The notes under the pieces were generated by a model. The model was not told where the DNA came from and ran no database searches. It was given only the letters and a program-made list of their open reading frames with translations. The translations under genes and the position numbers were made by a program. Shown piece after piece: positions 26,957 through 36,557 of a stretch of 64,000 nucleotides of DNA. Every line of letters starts with the position of its first letter. Within the stretch, counting starts at the first letter, position 1. Source of the stretch: Rhodococcus sp. AW25M09 (lineage in GTDB: Bacteria > Actinomycetota > Actinomycetes > Mycobacteriales > Mycobacteriaceae); assembly GCF_000333955.1 (NCBI RefSeq), contig NZ_CAPS01000051.1:1-64000 (forward strand), read 5' to 3'.

Positions 26957-27826
26957 ATGAACGGTTACGCGAACGGCGCGAAGACTTTCGGCCTGCTGGT
27001 CGGGATGTCGGCCCTCATCGTCTTCATCGGTTCGTTGTTCGGCAACTCGATGATTCTGATCGGGTCGATCGTGCTGGCGGTCGGTGTCAACGGCTACGCG
27101 TACTTCAACAGCGCCAAGATGGCTCTACGGTCGATGCACGCCGTGCCGGTGAGCGAGCTCGAACAGCCGGCGATGTATCGGATCGTGCGGGAGTTGGCGA
27201 CGACGGCTCATCAGCCGATGCCCGCGCTGTACGTCAGCCCTACCGAGAATCCCAACGCGTTCGCCACCGGGCGAAATCCGCGCAACGCTGCGGTGTGCTG
27301 CACCGAGGGCATTCTGCGCATTCTCGACGAGCGCGAACTGCGAGCGGTGCTCGGCCACGAGCTGTCGCACGTCTACAACCGGGACATCCTGATCTCGTCG
27401 GTTGCCGGTGCCATGGCGTCGGTCGTCTCGGGTCTGGCGAACCTGGCCTTCTTCGCCAACGTCTTCGGCGGACGCGGCAGCGGGGGACCGAACCCGCTCG
27501 CGCTACTGCTGGTGTCGATGCTGGGGCCCATTGCGGCAAGCCTGGTTCGCCTCGCGGTCTCCCGCTCGCGTGAGTACCAGGCGGATCAGTCGGGAGCCGA
27601 GCTGACCGGTGATCCGTTGGCGCTGGCGTCGGCGCTTCGCAAACTCGAGCAGGGGGTGCAGTTGGCACCGTTGCCGCCCGAGCCTCGCCTGGCGGCGGAG
27701 TCGCATCTGATGATCGCCAACCCGTTCCGCATCGGCGACAAGGCGGGAAAGCTGTTCGCCACCCACCCGCCGATGGCCGACCGGATCGAGCGACTCGAAC
27801 GCATGGCCGGCCACCGGCCCTATTGA
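26957..27826 (+). CDS. htpX: Membrane zinc metalloprotease HtpX
   Basis: ATG 26957, with GAGGAGG nine bases upstream, gives 289 residues; the ATG/TTG further upstream adds non-family sequence. It has four membrane segments, the zinc site [12 protein letters not shown] (HExxH near residue 135), and the third ligand region [20 protein letters not shown]. HtpX degrades misfolded membrane proteins. It ends the M. tuberculosis-like segment (Rv0563) and faces YajQ across a palindromic repeat. Confidence 0.93.
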   Translation: MNGYANGAKTFGLLVGMSALIVFIGSLFGNSMILIGSIVLAVGVNGYAYFNSAKMALRSMHAVPVSELEQPAMYRIVRELATTAHQPMPALYVSPTENPNAFATGRNPRNAAVCCTEGILRILDERELRAVLGHELSHVYNRDILISSVAGAMASVVSGLANLAFFANVFGGRGSGGPNPLALLLVSMLGPIAASLVRLAVSRSREYQADQSGAELTGDPLALASALRKLEQGVQLAPLPPEPRLAAESHLMIANPFRIGDKAGKLFATHPPMADRIERLERMAGHRPY

Positions 27827-27833
27827 GCCTGCG

Positions 27834-27881
27834 GCATGTGCACGGAAATTCGTAGTGGGCTACGAAGTTCCGTGCACATGC
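27834..27881. repeat. Palindromic 48-bp interspersed element, copy 2
   Basis: Arms of 22 bases (GCATGTGCACGGAAATTCGT onward) with one mismatch and a TGGG loop. It is homologous to the palindrome at 15645-15692 and again lies between convergent genes, here htpX and yajQ, eight bases after the htpX stop. RNA from either strand would form a strong stem. Confidence 0.78.
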
Positions 27882-27887
27882 GGCGCA

Positions 27888-27911
27888 GGAGTGGAGCCTG
27901 CGGAACGACCC
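27888..27911 (+). repeat. GC-rich interspersed element (core GGAGCCTGCGGA)
   Basis: A 24-base element, identical to bases 9103-9126 inside the hypothetical gene at 8.3 kb and one or two bases different from the pair at 32537-32593. Here it follows the palindrome directly, between htpX and yajQ. Confidence 0.7.
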
Positions 27912-27926
27912 AGGTGAGAAGCCGCT

Positions 27927-28427
27927 CTACCGGTAGTTGACGAACTGCAGCGCGATACCGAAGTCCTCGTTCTTGAGCAACTGCTGGATGGCCTGCAGGT
28001 CGTCGCGCTTCTTGCTGCTCACGCGCAGTTCGTCGCCCTGGATCTGGGCCTTGACGCCCTTGGGTCCGTCGTCGCGGATCTTCTTGGAGATCTTCTTGGC
28101 GTTTTCGGTCGTGATGCCCTGGACGAGCTTCCCGGTGACCTTGTAGACCTTGCCGGACGCGGCGGGATCGTTGGTCTCGAAGGCCTTGAGCGAGACGTCC
28201 CGTCGGATCAGCTTTTCCTTGAACACGTCGAGGGCGGCCTTGACCTTCTCCTCGGATTCGGAGGTGATGACGATGGTCTCCGACTCGCCGCTGCCGGACC
28301 ATTCGATGCTGGTGTCGGAACCGCGGAAGTCGAAACGGGTTGCCAGCTCCTTCGCGGCCTGCCCGACAGCGTTGTCCACTTCCTGTCGGTCGACCTTGCT
28401 CACTACGTCGAAGGACGAATCAGCCAC
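27927..28427 (-). CDS. yajQ: YajQ family nucleotide-binding protein
   Basis: A 166-residue DUF520/YajQ protein: [37 protein letters not shown], then [20 protein letters not shown] and the C-terminal [15 protein letters not shown]. It forms two ferredoxin-like domains. A Xanthomonas homologue binds c-di-GMP and works with a transcription factor; others bind nucleic acids or nucleotides. The window also contains a GGDEF and an EAL enzyme, so a c-di-GMP effector role is possible but unproved here. Confidence 0.92.
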   Translation of the reverse strand: MADSSFDVVSKVDRQEVDNAVGQAAKELATRFDFRGSDTSIEWSGSGESETIVITSESEEKVKAALDVFKEKLIRRDVSLKAFETNDPAASGKVYKVTGKLVQGITTENAKKISKKIRDDGPKGVKAQIQGDELRVSSKKRDDLQAIQQLLKNEDFGIALQFVNYR

Positions 28428-28529
28428 TTCTCACACTCTCCAGTCGAATCGATTCTTTGATGTGGCGCTCGTGTCGGTCCACATCCCGCTGGGACTTTAT
28501 CGGCCCGCTACCGACCGTATCCACCCGGT

Positions 28530-28558
28530 TTGCGTTCCGGGGGGACGTTCGTTGTATT
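28530..28558 (+). promoter_or_regulatory. Candidate promoter of tRNA-Tyr
   Basis: TTGCGT at 28530-28535 and TGTATT at 28553-28558 are separated by 17 bases, giving a reasonable sigma-70-type pair about 45 bases before the mature tRNA-Tyr end. Confidence 0.45.
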
Positions 28559-28602
28559 CTTCTCACCGCGCCGAAGACCAGCACGGACTTCGATCGCAAC
28601 AC

Positions 28603-28685
28603 GGCAGATTGCCCGAGCGGCCAATGGGAGCGGACTGTAAATCCGTCGGCTTATGCCTACGTAGGTTCGAATCCTACATCTGCCA
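28603..28685 (+). tRNA. tRNA-Tyr (GTA)
   Basis: An 83-nt class II tRNA. The acceptor stem GGCAGAT pairs with ATCTGCC, the anticodon loop ACTGTAAAT gives anticodon GTA, a long variable arm (GTCGGCTTATGCCTAC) follows, and the T-loop is GGTTCGAATCC. CCA is not encoded. Confidence 0.96.
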
Positions 28686-28690
28686 CACCT

Positions 28691-28726
28691 GGAACCCCGG
28701 CGAGGATTTCTCTCGCTGGGGTTTCC
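28691..28726 (+). terminator. Hairpin terminator after tRNA-Tyr
   Basis: GGAACCCCGGCGAG, a seven-base loop and CTCGCTGGGGTTTCC form a strong stem with a bulge and one mismatch just after the tRNA-Tyr, suggesting it is transcribed as its own unit. No T-tract follows. Confidence 0.6.
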
Positions 28727-28833
28727 ATGTGAGAGGGACATGAACGGCTCGCTGACCACGCAATTTGGTAGTCGGCGCTCCGAATGTGTAACCTCTTGAA
28801 GGCTTCAGCGCACGGCAACAAGCGCAGTTGCAC

Positions 28834-28906
28834 GCCCCCTTAGCTCAGTCGGTAGAGCGTTTCCATGGTAAGGAAAAGGTCAACGGTTCGATTCCGTTAG
28901 GGGGCT
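28834..28906 (+). tRNA. tRNA-Thr (GGT)
   Basis: A 73-nt cloverleaf. The acceptor GCCCCCT pairs with AGGGGGC, the D-arm is AGCTCAGTCGGTAGAGC, the anticodon loop CCATGGTAAGG gives GGT, and the T-arm contains GGTTCGATTCC. CCA is not encoded. Confidence 0.96.
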
Positions 28907-28968
28907 CGCTGGATTGGATGGCTCGACGCCGCGTTCCCTTCGTGGGATGGTGGACGATGAGCACCTGA

Positions 28969-29041
28969 GGCGGTGTAGCTCAGTTGGTAGAGCAAACGAC
29001 TCATAATCGTTGCGTCGCCGGTTCAAGTCCGGTCACCGCTA
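28969..29041 (+). tRNA. tRNA-Met (CAT), elongator type
   Basis: The acceptor GGCGGTG pairs with CACCGCT (first pair G-U), the D-arm is GCTCAGTTGGTAGAGC, the anticodon loop CTCATAA gives CAT, and the T-arm is CCGGTTCAAGTCCGG. The lack of initiator features (no C1-A72 mismatch, no run of three G-C pairs below the anticodon) indicates elongator Met. It is 82 bases before rpmG. Confidence 0.94.
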
Positions 29042-29122
29042 CACAGTAGGCAAGCACGACCCGCAGCACCCACGAACAGTCCTGATTGACCCTGATCAGA
29101 TTTACCCGAAAGTAGGCGTCCA

Positions 29123-29290
29123 GTGGCCTCCTCCACCGATGTGCGGCCCAAGATCACCTTGGCCTGCGAGGTTTGCAAGCACCGCAACTACATCACCAAG
29201 AAGAACCGTCGGAACGATCCCGACCGCATCGAGCTGAAGAAGTTCTGCTCCAACTGCGGCACTCACCGTTCGCACCGCGAGTCTCGCTAG
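29123..29290 (+). CDS. rpmG: 50S ribosomal protein L33
   Basis: A 55-residue L33 from GTG 29123. Typical L33 features are [20 protein letters not shown] and then [18 protein letters not shown]. Both CxxC pairs (CEVC and CSNC) are present, so this is the zinc-binding (C+) form. It is next to tRNA-Met and upstream of hadA-hadB, as in M. tuberculosis, where rpmG2 precedes Rv0635. Confidence 0.95.
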   Translation: MASSTDVRPKITLACEVCKHRNYITKKNRRNDPDRIELKKFCSNCGTHRSHRESR

Positions 29291-29401
29291 TCCGTTCGGC
29301 CGGCTGACTCACAGGTTTCCGACAGGGTCGACGCCTCGCGTTAGGTTCTACTTCTCTCCCTAACGGTCCTTACGTCCAGGGTAGAAAAGGTTGGCTTCAC
29401 A

Positions 29402-29944
29402 GTGTCTGCAGCACCATCAGACGATCCGACCATGGATGTATCCGCTCACGCGGCATCCATGGTCGGTTTTCATTATCGCGTCGACGATTTCTACGAGGTC
29501 GGTCGTGAGAAGGTTCGTGAGTACGCGCGTGCAGTCCAGGATTTTCATCCCGCGCACCACGACGAGGACGCAGCGAAGGGCCTCGGATACGACGGTCTCC
29601 TCGCGCCCTTGACCTTCATTTCACTGGTCGGCATCATCGCTCAGACGCGGATGTTCAAAGAGGTCATCACCGGCTACGACCCCAGCCAGATCCTGCAGAC
29701 CGATCAGCGACTGGAATTCCACCGTCCGATCCAGGTCGGCGATCGGCTGATCTGCGATGTGCATCTCGAATCGTTCCGGCAGATGAGCGGCAGCGACATC
29801 ATGACCACCAAGAACATCGTCACCGATCAGAACGGCGAGGTCGTGCAGACCACGTGGACGACGATCGTCGCCCGTACCGGTGGCGAGGTCGACGAGAACA
29901 TCGCGCACGCGGTCAAGGAAGTGATCATGCATGGCGCTTCGTAA
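29402..29944 (+). CDS. hadA: (3R)-hydroxyacyl-ACP dehydratase subunit HadA
   Basis: A 180-residue MaoC-like hotdog protein from GTG 29402. ASMVGFHYRVDDFYEVGREK, VREYARAVQDFHPAHHDED and GYDGLLAPLTFISLVG match mycobacterial HadA, the non-catalytic, substrate-channel subunit of the FAS-II dehydratase that makes meromycolic or long-chain acyl precursors. The N-terminus is about 15 residues longer than in M. tuberculosis. It overlaps hadB by 14 bases. Confidence 0.92.
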   Translation: MSAAPSDDPTMDVSAHAASMVGFHYRVDDFYEVGREKVREYARAVQDFHPAHHDEDAAKGLGYDGLLAPLTFISLVGIIAQTRMFKEVITGYDPSQILQTDQRLEFHRPIQVGDRLICDVHLESFRQMSGSDIMTTKNIVTDQNGEVVQTTWTTIVARTGGEVDENIAHAVKEVIMHGAS

Positions 29945-30362
29945 CTTCGACGACGTGTCGGTCGGTGACGAGTTGCCCGAGCGAGTGGTGTCTCTGACTC
30001 GCGGTGACCTGGTGAACTACGCGGGCGTGTCCGGCGATCCCAACCCCATCCACTGGAGCGACGAAGTCGTCGAACTGGCCGGACTGAACAACGTGATCGC
30101 CCACGGCATGCTGACGATGGGCCTCGGTGCCGGGTTCGTCACCTCGTGGCTCGGCGACCCGGGTGCGGTCACCGAGTACAACGTGCGCTTCACCAGTTCG
30201 GTGTACGTCCCCGCGGACGCTGCGGCGGCGGTCGAGTTCACCGGCAAGGTCAAGTCGATGGACGCCGAGAAGCGAACCGCAACGATCGCCATCGTCGCGA
30301 AGTTCGAGGGCAAGAAGATTTTCGGGCGAGCCACCGCAACGGTGCGCTTGGCTCGAGCATGA
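29931..30362 (+). CDS. hadB: (3R)-hydroxyacyl-ACP dehydratase catalytic subunit HadB
   Basis: A 143-residue hydratase-2 hotdog subunit carrying the catalytic Asp/His motif YAGVSGDPNPIHWSD and NNVIAHGMLTMGLGAGF. With HadA it dehydrates 3-hydroxyacyl-ACP in mycolate elongation. No hadC follows: the next gene is tRNA-Trp, 183 bases downstream, so a single HadAB dehydratase is expected at this locus. The start overlaps hadA. Confidence 0.93.
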   Translation: MALRNFDDVSVGDELPERVVSLTRGDLVNYAGVSGDPNPIHWSDEVVELAGLNNVIAHGMLTMGLGAGFVTSWLGDPGAVTEYNVRFTSSVYVPADAAAAVEFTGKVKSMDAEKRTATIAIVAKFEGKKIFGRATATVRLARA

Positions 30363-30545
30363 TCGATCCGGTCGAGCCGGCTCACGGCCGGGACGACGGG
30401 ATTTATCTGTTCCGAAGGGTGTGCAGTACACTGAGATTTCTGGGGTAATTCGGCGCTCCGCGCTGCCCGCATCCTCTCTCGTGGGGTGTGTGGGCCGTGT
30501 GTACGTTCCGAATGGACACCAGAGCGGCCGAGAAGTTTCGGCCGA

Positions 30546-30618
<73 letters not shown>

Positions 30619-30648
30619 CCCAAGGTGTCAGCAACTGAGAGGAACGAC

Positions 30649-31125
30649 GTGAGCGAGGAGCGCGGTAAGCGCGACGGTCGATCGGAGGAGTTCGAGAACT
30701 CCTCGGTTCCAGACGACGTCGCACCTGGCTCCGAGGGCCGTCCTTCCGATGCTGATACGTCCGCCGGTGAGCCTGCTGCAGGCGCAGTGGTACCGACCGG
30801 TAAGCGATCGTCGAGCAGGTCCCGCGGTAGCGCCGCAGGCGTGTCGATGTCGAAGCCCGCGGCTGCATCCACCGCATCGGCGAAGGCCAAGCCCGGTCGG
30901 ACTCGATCGGGCTCCGTCAAGGCGGACAAGCGACCGAACGTGTTCATGCGTTTGCTGCAGTTCTTCCGCGAGGTCGTCGCCGAGCTTCGCAAGGTCATCT
31001 GGCCCAACAAGAAGCAGATGGTCACCTACACCAGCGTCGTGCTCGTCTTCCTGACGTTCATGGTCGCGTACATCAGTGGCCTCGATTTGCTCTTCATCCA
31101 GGGCGTCGGCTGGTTGTTCGGCTGA
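30649..31125 (+). CDS. secE: Preprotein translocase subunit SecE
   Basis: From GTG 30649, with GAGAGGA upstream, the protein has 158 residues. The first 95 are a Ser/Ala/Gly-rich hydrophilic extension typical of actinobacterial SecE. The C-terminal part is the conserved core, LLQFFREVVAELRKVIWPNK, then one TM helix (VTYTSVVLVFLTFMVAYISG). It forms the SecYEG channel. nusG follows after 65 bases. Confidence 0.95.
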   Translation: MSEERGKRDGRSEEFENSSVPDDVAPGSEGRPSDADTSAGEPAAGAVVPTGKRSSSRSRGSAAGVSMSKPAAASTASAKAKPGRTRSGSVKADKRPNVFMRLLQFFREVVAELRKVIWPNKKQMVTYTSVVLVFLTFMVAYISGLDLLFIQGVGWLFG

Positions 31126-31175
31126 CCGGTCGCAGCTGCGTGACATATCGACGATCGAACCGAGCAGGAAACTAG

Positions 31176-32024
<849 letters not shown>

Positions 32025-32088
32025 AAGCCGACCGCACAGACTTGCAGTAGCAACCGCAAGAAACCCGAGCGAATACAAGGAAAAAGAA

Positions 32089-32523
32089 ATGCCCCCGAAG
32101 AAGAAGAAGCTAGCCGGGATCATCAAGCTTCAGATCCAGGCCGGTGCCGCCAACCCGGCACCGCCCGTCGGCCCCGCACTGGGCCAGCACGGCGTCAACA
32201 TCATGGAGTTCTGCAAGGCGTACAACGCCGCGACCGAGTCGCAGCGCGGCAACGTCGTGCCGGTCGAGATCTCGGTCTACGAAGACCGCACGTTCGACTT
32301 CAAGCTGAAGACTCCTCCCGCTGCCAAGCTGCTGCTCAAGGCCGCAGGCGTGGCCAAGGGTTCCGGCGAGCCGCACAAGACCAAGGTCGCCAAGGTGACC
32401 ATGGATCAGGTGCGCGAGATCGCCAAGACCAAGCAGGAAGACCTCAACGCCAACGACATCGATCAGGCCGCGAAGATCATCGCCGGCACTGCTCGCTCGA
32501 TGGGTATCACCGTCGAAGGCTGA
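32089..32523 (+). CDS. rplK: 50S ribosomal protein L11
   Basis: A 144-residue L11 from ATG 32089: [40 protein letters not shown] and [20 protein letters not shown], ending in [15 protein letters not shown]. It forms the GTPase-associated centre base with 23S rRNA. Confidence 0.97.
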
Positions 32524-32536
32524 TTTACCCGCCCAA

Positions 32537-32593
32537 CAGGAGCGGAGCCTGCGGAGCGACCGTTCCAGCAGGAGCGGAGCCTGCGGAGCGACC
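32537..32593 (+). repeat. Tandem pair of the GC-rich element between rplK and rplA
   Basis: Two identical 25-base copies at 32537-32561 and 32569-32593 (period 32), each containing CAGGAGCGGAGCCTGCGGAG. The same element in variant form is at 27888-27911 and, inside a coding region, at 9103-9126. Its presence within the ribosomal operon spacer suggests it does not block transcription. Confidence 0.75.
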
Positions 32594-32664
32594 AAAGACA
32601 CAGAACGTGGGAGAGCCGGCCAGGCTCGTCAACCACACTGAACTCGAACGAAGGACAGTAAGAC

Positions 32665-33384
32665 ATGGCAAAGCGCAGCAAGGCCTACCTCGAGCAGGCC
32701 GCAAAGATCGACCAGGACAACCTCTACTCGCCTCTCGAAGCCGCAAAGCTGGCCAAGGAGACCGCGTCGAGCAAGTTCGACCCCACCGTCGAGGTCGCAG
32801 TGCGTCTCGGCGTCGACCCTCGCAAGGCCGACCAGATGGTGCGCGGCACCGTCAACCTTCCCCACGGCACCGGCAAGACCGCTCGGGTTATTGTTTTCGC
32901 CGCAGGCGAGAAGGCTGCAGAGGCCGAGGCAGCAGGAGCCGACGTCGTCGGTGCAGAAGATCTGATCGAGCGCATCCAGGGCGGATTCCTGGACTTCGAC
33001 GCAGCGATCGCCACCCCGGATCAGATGGCCAAGGTCGGCCGTATCGCCCGCGTCCTCGGACCGCGTGGCCTGATGCCGAACCCGAAGACGGGCACGGTCA
33101 CCAACGACGTGACCAAGGCCGTCAACGACATCAAGGGCGGCAAGATCAACTTCCGCGTCGACAAGCAGGCCAACCTGCACTTCGTCATCGGCAAGGCCTC
33201 GTTCGACGAGACCAAGCTGGTGCAGAACTACGGCGCAGCGCTGGACGAGATCCTGCGTGCGAAGCCGTCGTCGGCCAAGGGCCGTTACGTCAAGAAGGTC
33301 ACCGTCTCGACCACCACCGGACCCGGCGTCCAGGTCGATCCGAACCGTACGCGCAACCTCCTCGAGGACGACGCGAACGCGTAA
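32665..33384 (+). CDS. rplA: 50S ribosomal protein L1
   Basis: A 239-residue L1: [60 protein letters not shown] and [20 protein letters not shown]. It is the L1-stalk protein and autogenous translational repressor of the L11 operon. It is followed by an intrinsic terminator. Confidence 0.97.
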   Translation: MAKRSKAYLEQAAKIDQDNLYSPLEAAKLAKETASSKFDPTVEVAVRLGVDPRKADQMVRGTVNLPHGTGKTARVIVFAAGEKAAEAEAAGADVVGAEDLIERIQGGFLDFDAAIATPDQMAKVGRIARVLGPRGLMPNPKTGTVTNDVTKAVNDIKGGKINFRVDKQANLHFVIGKASFDETKLVQNYGAALDEILRAKPSSAKGRYVKKVTVSTTTGPGVQVDPNRTRNLLEDDANA

Positions 33385-33400
33385 TTCGACAGTTACGAAC

Positions 33401-33432
33401 GAAGGCCGGTCTCCCTGGGGAGGCCGGCCTTC
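33401..33432. terminator. Terminator hairpin after rplA
   Basis: GAAGGCCGG and CCGGCCTTC pair perfectly around an inner TCTCC/GGAGG stem with a small loop. Its position between the convergent rplA and hydrolase genes fits bidirectional termination. Confidence 0.75.
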
Positions 33433-33451
33433 GTCGTGTTCGACCGAGGAT

Positions 33452-34363
33452 CTAGGCAGCCTTTGCCCGAGCGAAGTTCGCCAGAATGATGCCGCTGATG
33501 CGGTCGAGCAAGGCCGCAGGCAGGTCGTGTGCCATACCGTCGATCAGCGTCAGTTCGGCGTCGGGGACGGCCCGGGCGATGGCCTTCCCGCCCGACGGCC
33601 GCACCAGTTTGTCGGCGGTGCCGTGGATGACCGTGGTGGGTGCGGTGATCTTCCTCGCATAGGGCCGCAGACTGCCGGTGCCGGTGATCGCGGCCATCTG
33701 TCGGACGACGCCGGACGGGTTGTAGTTCCGCTCGTACATCACCTGCGCGATCTCGAGCTGCTCTTCGGGCGGTGTGCGGTAGCCGGGGGAGCCGATCGCG
33801 GCGAGAGTCTTCGCCGAGTGCGCGATGATCTCGTCCTTGGTGGCGTCCTTGCCGACGCCGCCGATGAGCGGCAGCAGCGCGCGTGGGTCGGGGGGCGGTA
33901 GAAACGGCTCGTTGGTGCTCGAGAAGAGAATGCCCACCGACTTCGTTCGTTCGGGATAGCGTCCGGCGAAGACCTGGGTGATCATCCCGCCCATCGAGGC
34001 ACCGACGACGTGCACCGAGTCGATGTCGAGATGGTCGAGCACGCCGACGGCGTCGGCCGCCATGTCCGTGATCGTGTACGGCACGTCCGAGGACATCCCG
34101 AACTCGTGCCGGATGAGGCGAAGAATCTGGGAACCTCGCACTTTCTGTCCGGTCATCTTGGTGGACAACCCGATGTCTCGATTGTCGATCCGGATCACTC
34201 GGTAGCCGGCATCGACGAGGCGGGTGCAGAAGTCCATGGGCCACAACGTCAATTGCGCGGACAGGCCCATGATGAGCAGTACTGCAGGATCGTCGACCGA
34301 TCCCATGTCCTCGTACGCGATCTCGACGGAATTCGTCGGCGCGACACCTTGTTCGATTCTCAT
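33452..34363 (-). CDS. Alpha/beta hydrolase
   Basis: A 303-residue alpha/beta-hydrolase with a complete triad pattern. The nucleophile elbow is VVGASMGGMITQVFAGRYPE, the acid is at HGTADKLVRPSG and the histidine at IDGMAHDLPAAL. IRIDNRDIGLS is a typical oxyanion-region motif of esterases and proline-iminopeptidase-like members. Substrate unknown. It lies ten bases downstream of the CocE-type hydrolase, so the two are probably cotranscribed. Confidence 0.85.
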   Translation of the reverse strand: MRIEQGVAPTNSVEIAYEDMGSVDDPAVLLIMGLSAQLTLWPMDFCTRLVDAGYRVIRIDNRDIGLSTKMTGQKVRGSQILRLIRHEFGMSSDVPYTITDMAADAVGVLDHLDIDSVHVVGASMGGMITQVFAGRYPERTKSVGILFSSTNEPFLPPPDPRALLPLIGGVGKDATKDEIIAHSAKTLAAIGSPGYRTPPEEQLEIAQVMYERNYNPSGVVRQMAAITGTGSLRPYARKITAPTTVIHGTADKLVRPSGGKAIARAVPDAELTLIDGMAHDLPAALLDRISGIILANFARAKAA

Positions 34364-34373
34364 GTTCTCGTTC

Positions 34374-36320
34374 CTACCAGCCGGGCTCGCCGAGTACCGG
34401 AACCACCAGGTAACTCGGATTCTGTGGGTCGATGGCGATGTCCTGTCTGCGCAGTCGTGTACGCACCAGATCCGGCAGGATCGGGATGAACCGTGGTGTG
34501 TCGGTTGCGAATACGCTGACGCGAAGACGGTGACCGGATGCGATGACGGCCTCGGTGGTGAGAACGTCGATATCGAGCGTTATGGGTTCGCCGACCGGTA
34601 CCGGGAGCAACGCGGCCTCGGTGAGCGGATGGTACGGCCGGGTGTAATCGCCGTTCGGGGCGAACAGTGATCGCTCGTCGTCGACGGCACGGCGGGTGGC
34701 CAGCAACGCGCCGTTGCTGAGCACGATGGATCGGCCGCTCGGGGCGACGTCGCAGATCATGACGGCCCACATCGCTTCCGGCGCATGGCAGACCACGCGC
34801 AGATGCAGGTTCATCGGCCCGGACAGCACGGTGTCCGACTCGGCCGGACCGGTGGTGAAAGTGACTGCGCCGCCCTCGGCGAATCGATTGTCGTAGGTGA
34901 AGCCGCCACCCAGGACCGCTGTCACGCCGGCGAGAACCTGTGTGGTGTCGCGAGATACGACTGCTCGCAGGGACGGGCGGACCGTCAGAACGTCGGATTC
35001 GGCGGCCGGTTCGCCGGTGAGGCTGCCGTCGGCGACGGCGTGGCGCGCGGTGCCGGAATCCGCCCCCGACAGATACAGCCGGCGGGGTTCCGCCTGGGGA
35101 GCCGGAAAGCGGCCGTGCGCAGTCCAATTGCCACCCTGCTGACGCAGCGTGACGGGGCCGTAGTTCTCGATGCCGTTGTCCACGTCGCGCAGCCACTTGT
35201 CGAACCAGGCTCGCTCGAGCACGTCGAGCCGCGGTGGAAAGCCCGGTTCGCCGAAGCCGATTCCCGGATTGCCGTGGTATCCGTCGCCGACGAGCAGTTG
35301 CTTGAATCCGCGTTCGAGAGCGAGACGGTTGTAGATGTCCGGGGCTGAGCCGCCGAAGATGTCGTGCCAGCAGCCGTACAGAAATGTCGGTGCCGCGATG
35401 TCCTCGATCACGGCATCGATCGTGTCGTAGTACTCGTTGTCGTAGATCCGCGGATCTCCGCCGGTGACAAAGCCTTCGGCCAGATCGAACAGATTCGTGG
35501 CCGGGGATCGGAGGCGATCGCGGAGCCAGGCGAGTGTGTCGATTCCGCCGATTGCCGGTGCCCATTTGAGGCCGTTGACGGCGGCGAGCCACAGTGGAAT
35601 GAACGCCGAGGTGGCACCTCCGGTGGCAAAGATCTCGCGCACGATGTCCACCGATCCTTCGACCGCGAAGATCGCGTCCAGGCCTGCAGGCTGCTTGGCT
35701 GCGGCCTGTAGCGCGTTGATCGCGGAGTACGAGATCCCGGCCATCCCCACCCTGCCGTTGCACCAGTACTGGCGGCGGGCCCAGTCGATCACCTCGAGCG
35801 AGTCGAGCTGTTCTCGGGTGCCCAGTACGTCCCAGGTACCCGAGGAGCTGCCGGTGCCGCGGACGTCGACGATCATCTGCACGTATCCGCTGCGCACGAG
35901 GTGGCGGTTGACCGAGAGCAGGTCGGCTGCCCCGCCTGCGACCACTCGGGTGATCTCGGTGATGCCGTCGAATCTCGTTCCGGTCAGGTCGAACGCGGAC
36001 GAGAAAGCCCGGATCGCGCGGCCCAGAATCGGCGTTTCGAGGACGGTGTCGATGCCCTTGATCAGCAGCTTGTTGTAGGGCGTGAGGTTCAGGACGGTGG
36101 GAAACGTGCCCTCCACAGCCCGTCCCGACGCGTCCGCGGGGCGAAAGACGTATCCGCGCAACGCCGTTCCGTCGCTCATCGGAATGCGCACGTTCGCCGA
36201 GACGGACACCCGCGGGTAGCGCGGTTGCTCGCGCACGATCGCCGCCCATGCCACTGCTGCGTCGCCGCCGGTCGGATCGCGCTCGGGTTGCAGGAGGGGG
36301 TGTGGTTGTACGGCAGTCAT
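34374..36320 (-). CDS. CocE/NonD family X-Pro dipeptidyl-peptidase-like hydrolase
   Basis: A 648-residue serine hydrolase. The N-terminal half is an alpha/beta hydrolase with the family motifs VRIPMSDGTALRGYVFRPAD, YVQMIVDVRGTGSSSGTWD and the nucleophile GMAGISYSAINALQAAAKQP. Inserted helical cap residues and YGCWHDIFGGSAPD, which places the acid, follow. The C-terminal jelly-roll domain has FTTGPAESDTVLSGPMNLHL and GHRLRVSVFATDTPRFIPIL. The family cleaves esters and peptides (cocaine esterase, glutaryl-acylases). Divergent from the thioester-reductase operon. Confidence 0.88.
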   Translation of the reverse strand: MTAVQPHPLLQPERDPTGGDAAVAWAAIVREQPRYPRVSVSANVRIPMSDGTALRGYVFRPADASGRAVEGTFPTVLNLTPYNKLLIKGIDTVLETPILGRAIRAFSSAFDLTGTRFDGITEITRVVAGGAADLLSVNRHLVRSGYVQMIVDVRGTGSSSGTWDVLGTREQLDSLEVIDWARRQYWCNGRVGMAGISYSAINALQAAAKQPAGLDAIFAVEGSVDIVREIFATGGATSAFIPLWLAAVNGLKWAPAIGGIDTLAWLRDRLRSPATNLFDLAEGFVTGGDPRIYDNEYYDTIDAVIEDIAAPTFLYGCWHDIFGGSAPDIYNRLALERGFKQLLVGDGYHGNPGIGFGEPGFPPRLDVLERAWFDKWLRDVDNGIENYGPVTLRQQGGNWTAHGRFPAPQAEPRRLYLSGADSGTARHAVADGSLTGEPAAESDVLTVRPSLRAVVSRDTTQVLAGVTAVLGGGFTYDNRFAEGGAVTFTTGPAESDTVLSGPMNLHLRVVCHAPEAMWAVMICDVAPSGRSIVLSNGALLATRRAVDDERSLFAPNGDYTRPYHPLTEAALLPVPVGEPITLDIDVLTTEAVIASGHRLRVSVFATDTPRFIPILPDLVRTRLRRQDIAIDPQNPSYLVVPVLGEPGW

Positions 36321-36427
36321 GACGAACGATTAGACCTTCGAACGACCCCATTTGTCCTGTGGAACGAAAATCAGTCGTAATCTGCTCCAACAGAATCGGC
36401 ATCGCACTGTGTTCTATTGGGAATCCT

Positions 36428-36443
36428 CTCAACAAAAGTTGAG
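36428..36443. promoter_or_regulatory. Perfect palindrome in the divergent CocE / thioester-reductase promoter region
   Basis: CTCAAC, AAAA, GTTGAG. It lies 108 bases downstream of the CocE start site on the other strand and 115 bases before the thioester-reductase ATG. It could be an operator or an mRNA hairpin. No regulator gene is adjacent. Confidence 0.35.
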
Positions 36444-36557
36444 CGCGGCTATGTGCCGTACCAGACTTTCCTCGTGACCCGATCTGGCGTCCACGTCATT
36501 GCTAACGTCGGCCAGTCCGAAGTGACATGGGACACCGATCGTTGCAGGGGAGCGAAT

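Noticed and set aside
29340-29363. GTTAGG/CCTAAC inverted pair after rpmG as a terminator
   Set aside because: Arms are only six bases with a 12-base gap and no T-tract, so support is too weak to list.
34360-36435. A 691-codon open frame overlapping the CocE-like gene in another frame
   Set aside because: Arg/Pro/His-rich shadow without motifs; the 34374-36320 frame carries all hydrolase motifs.
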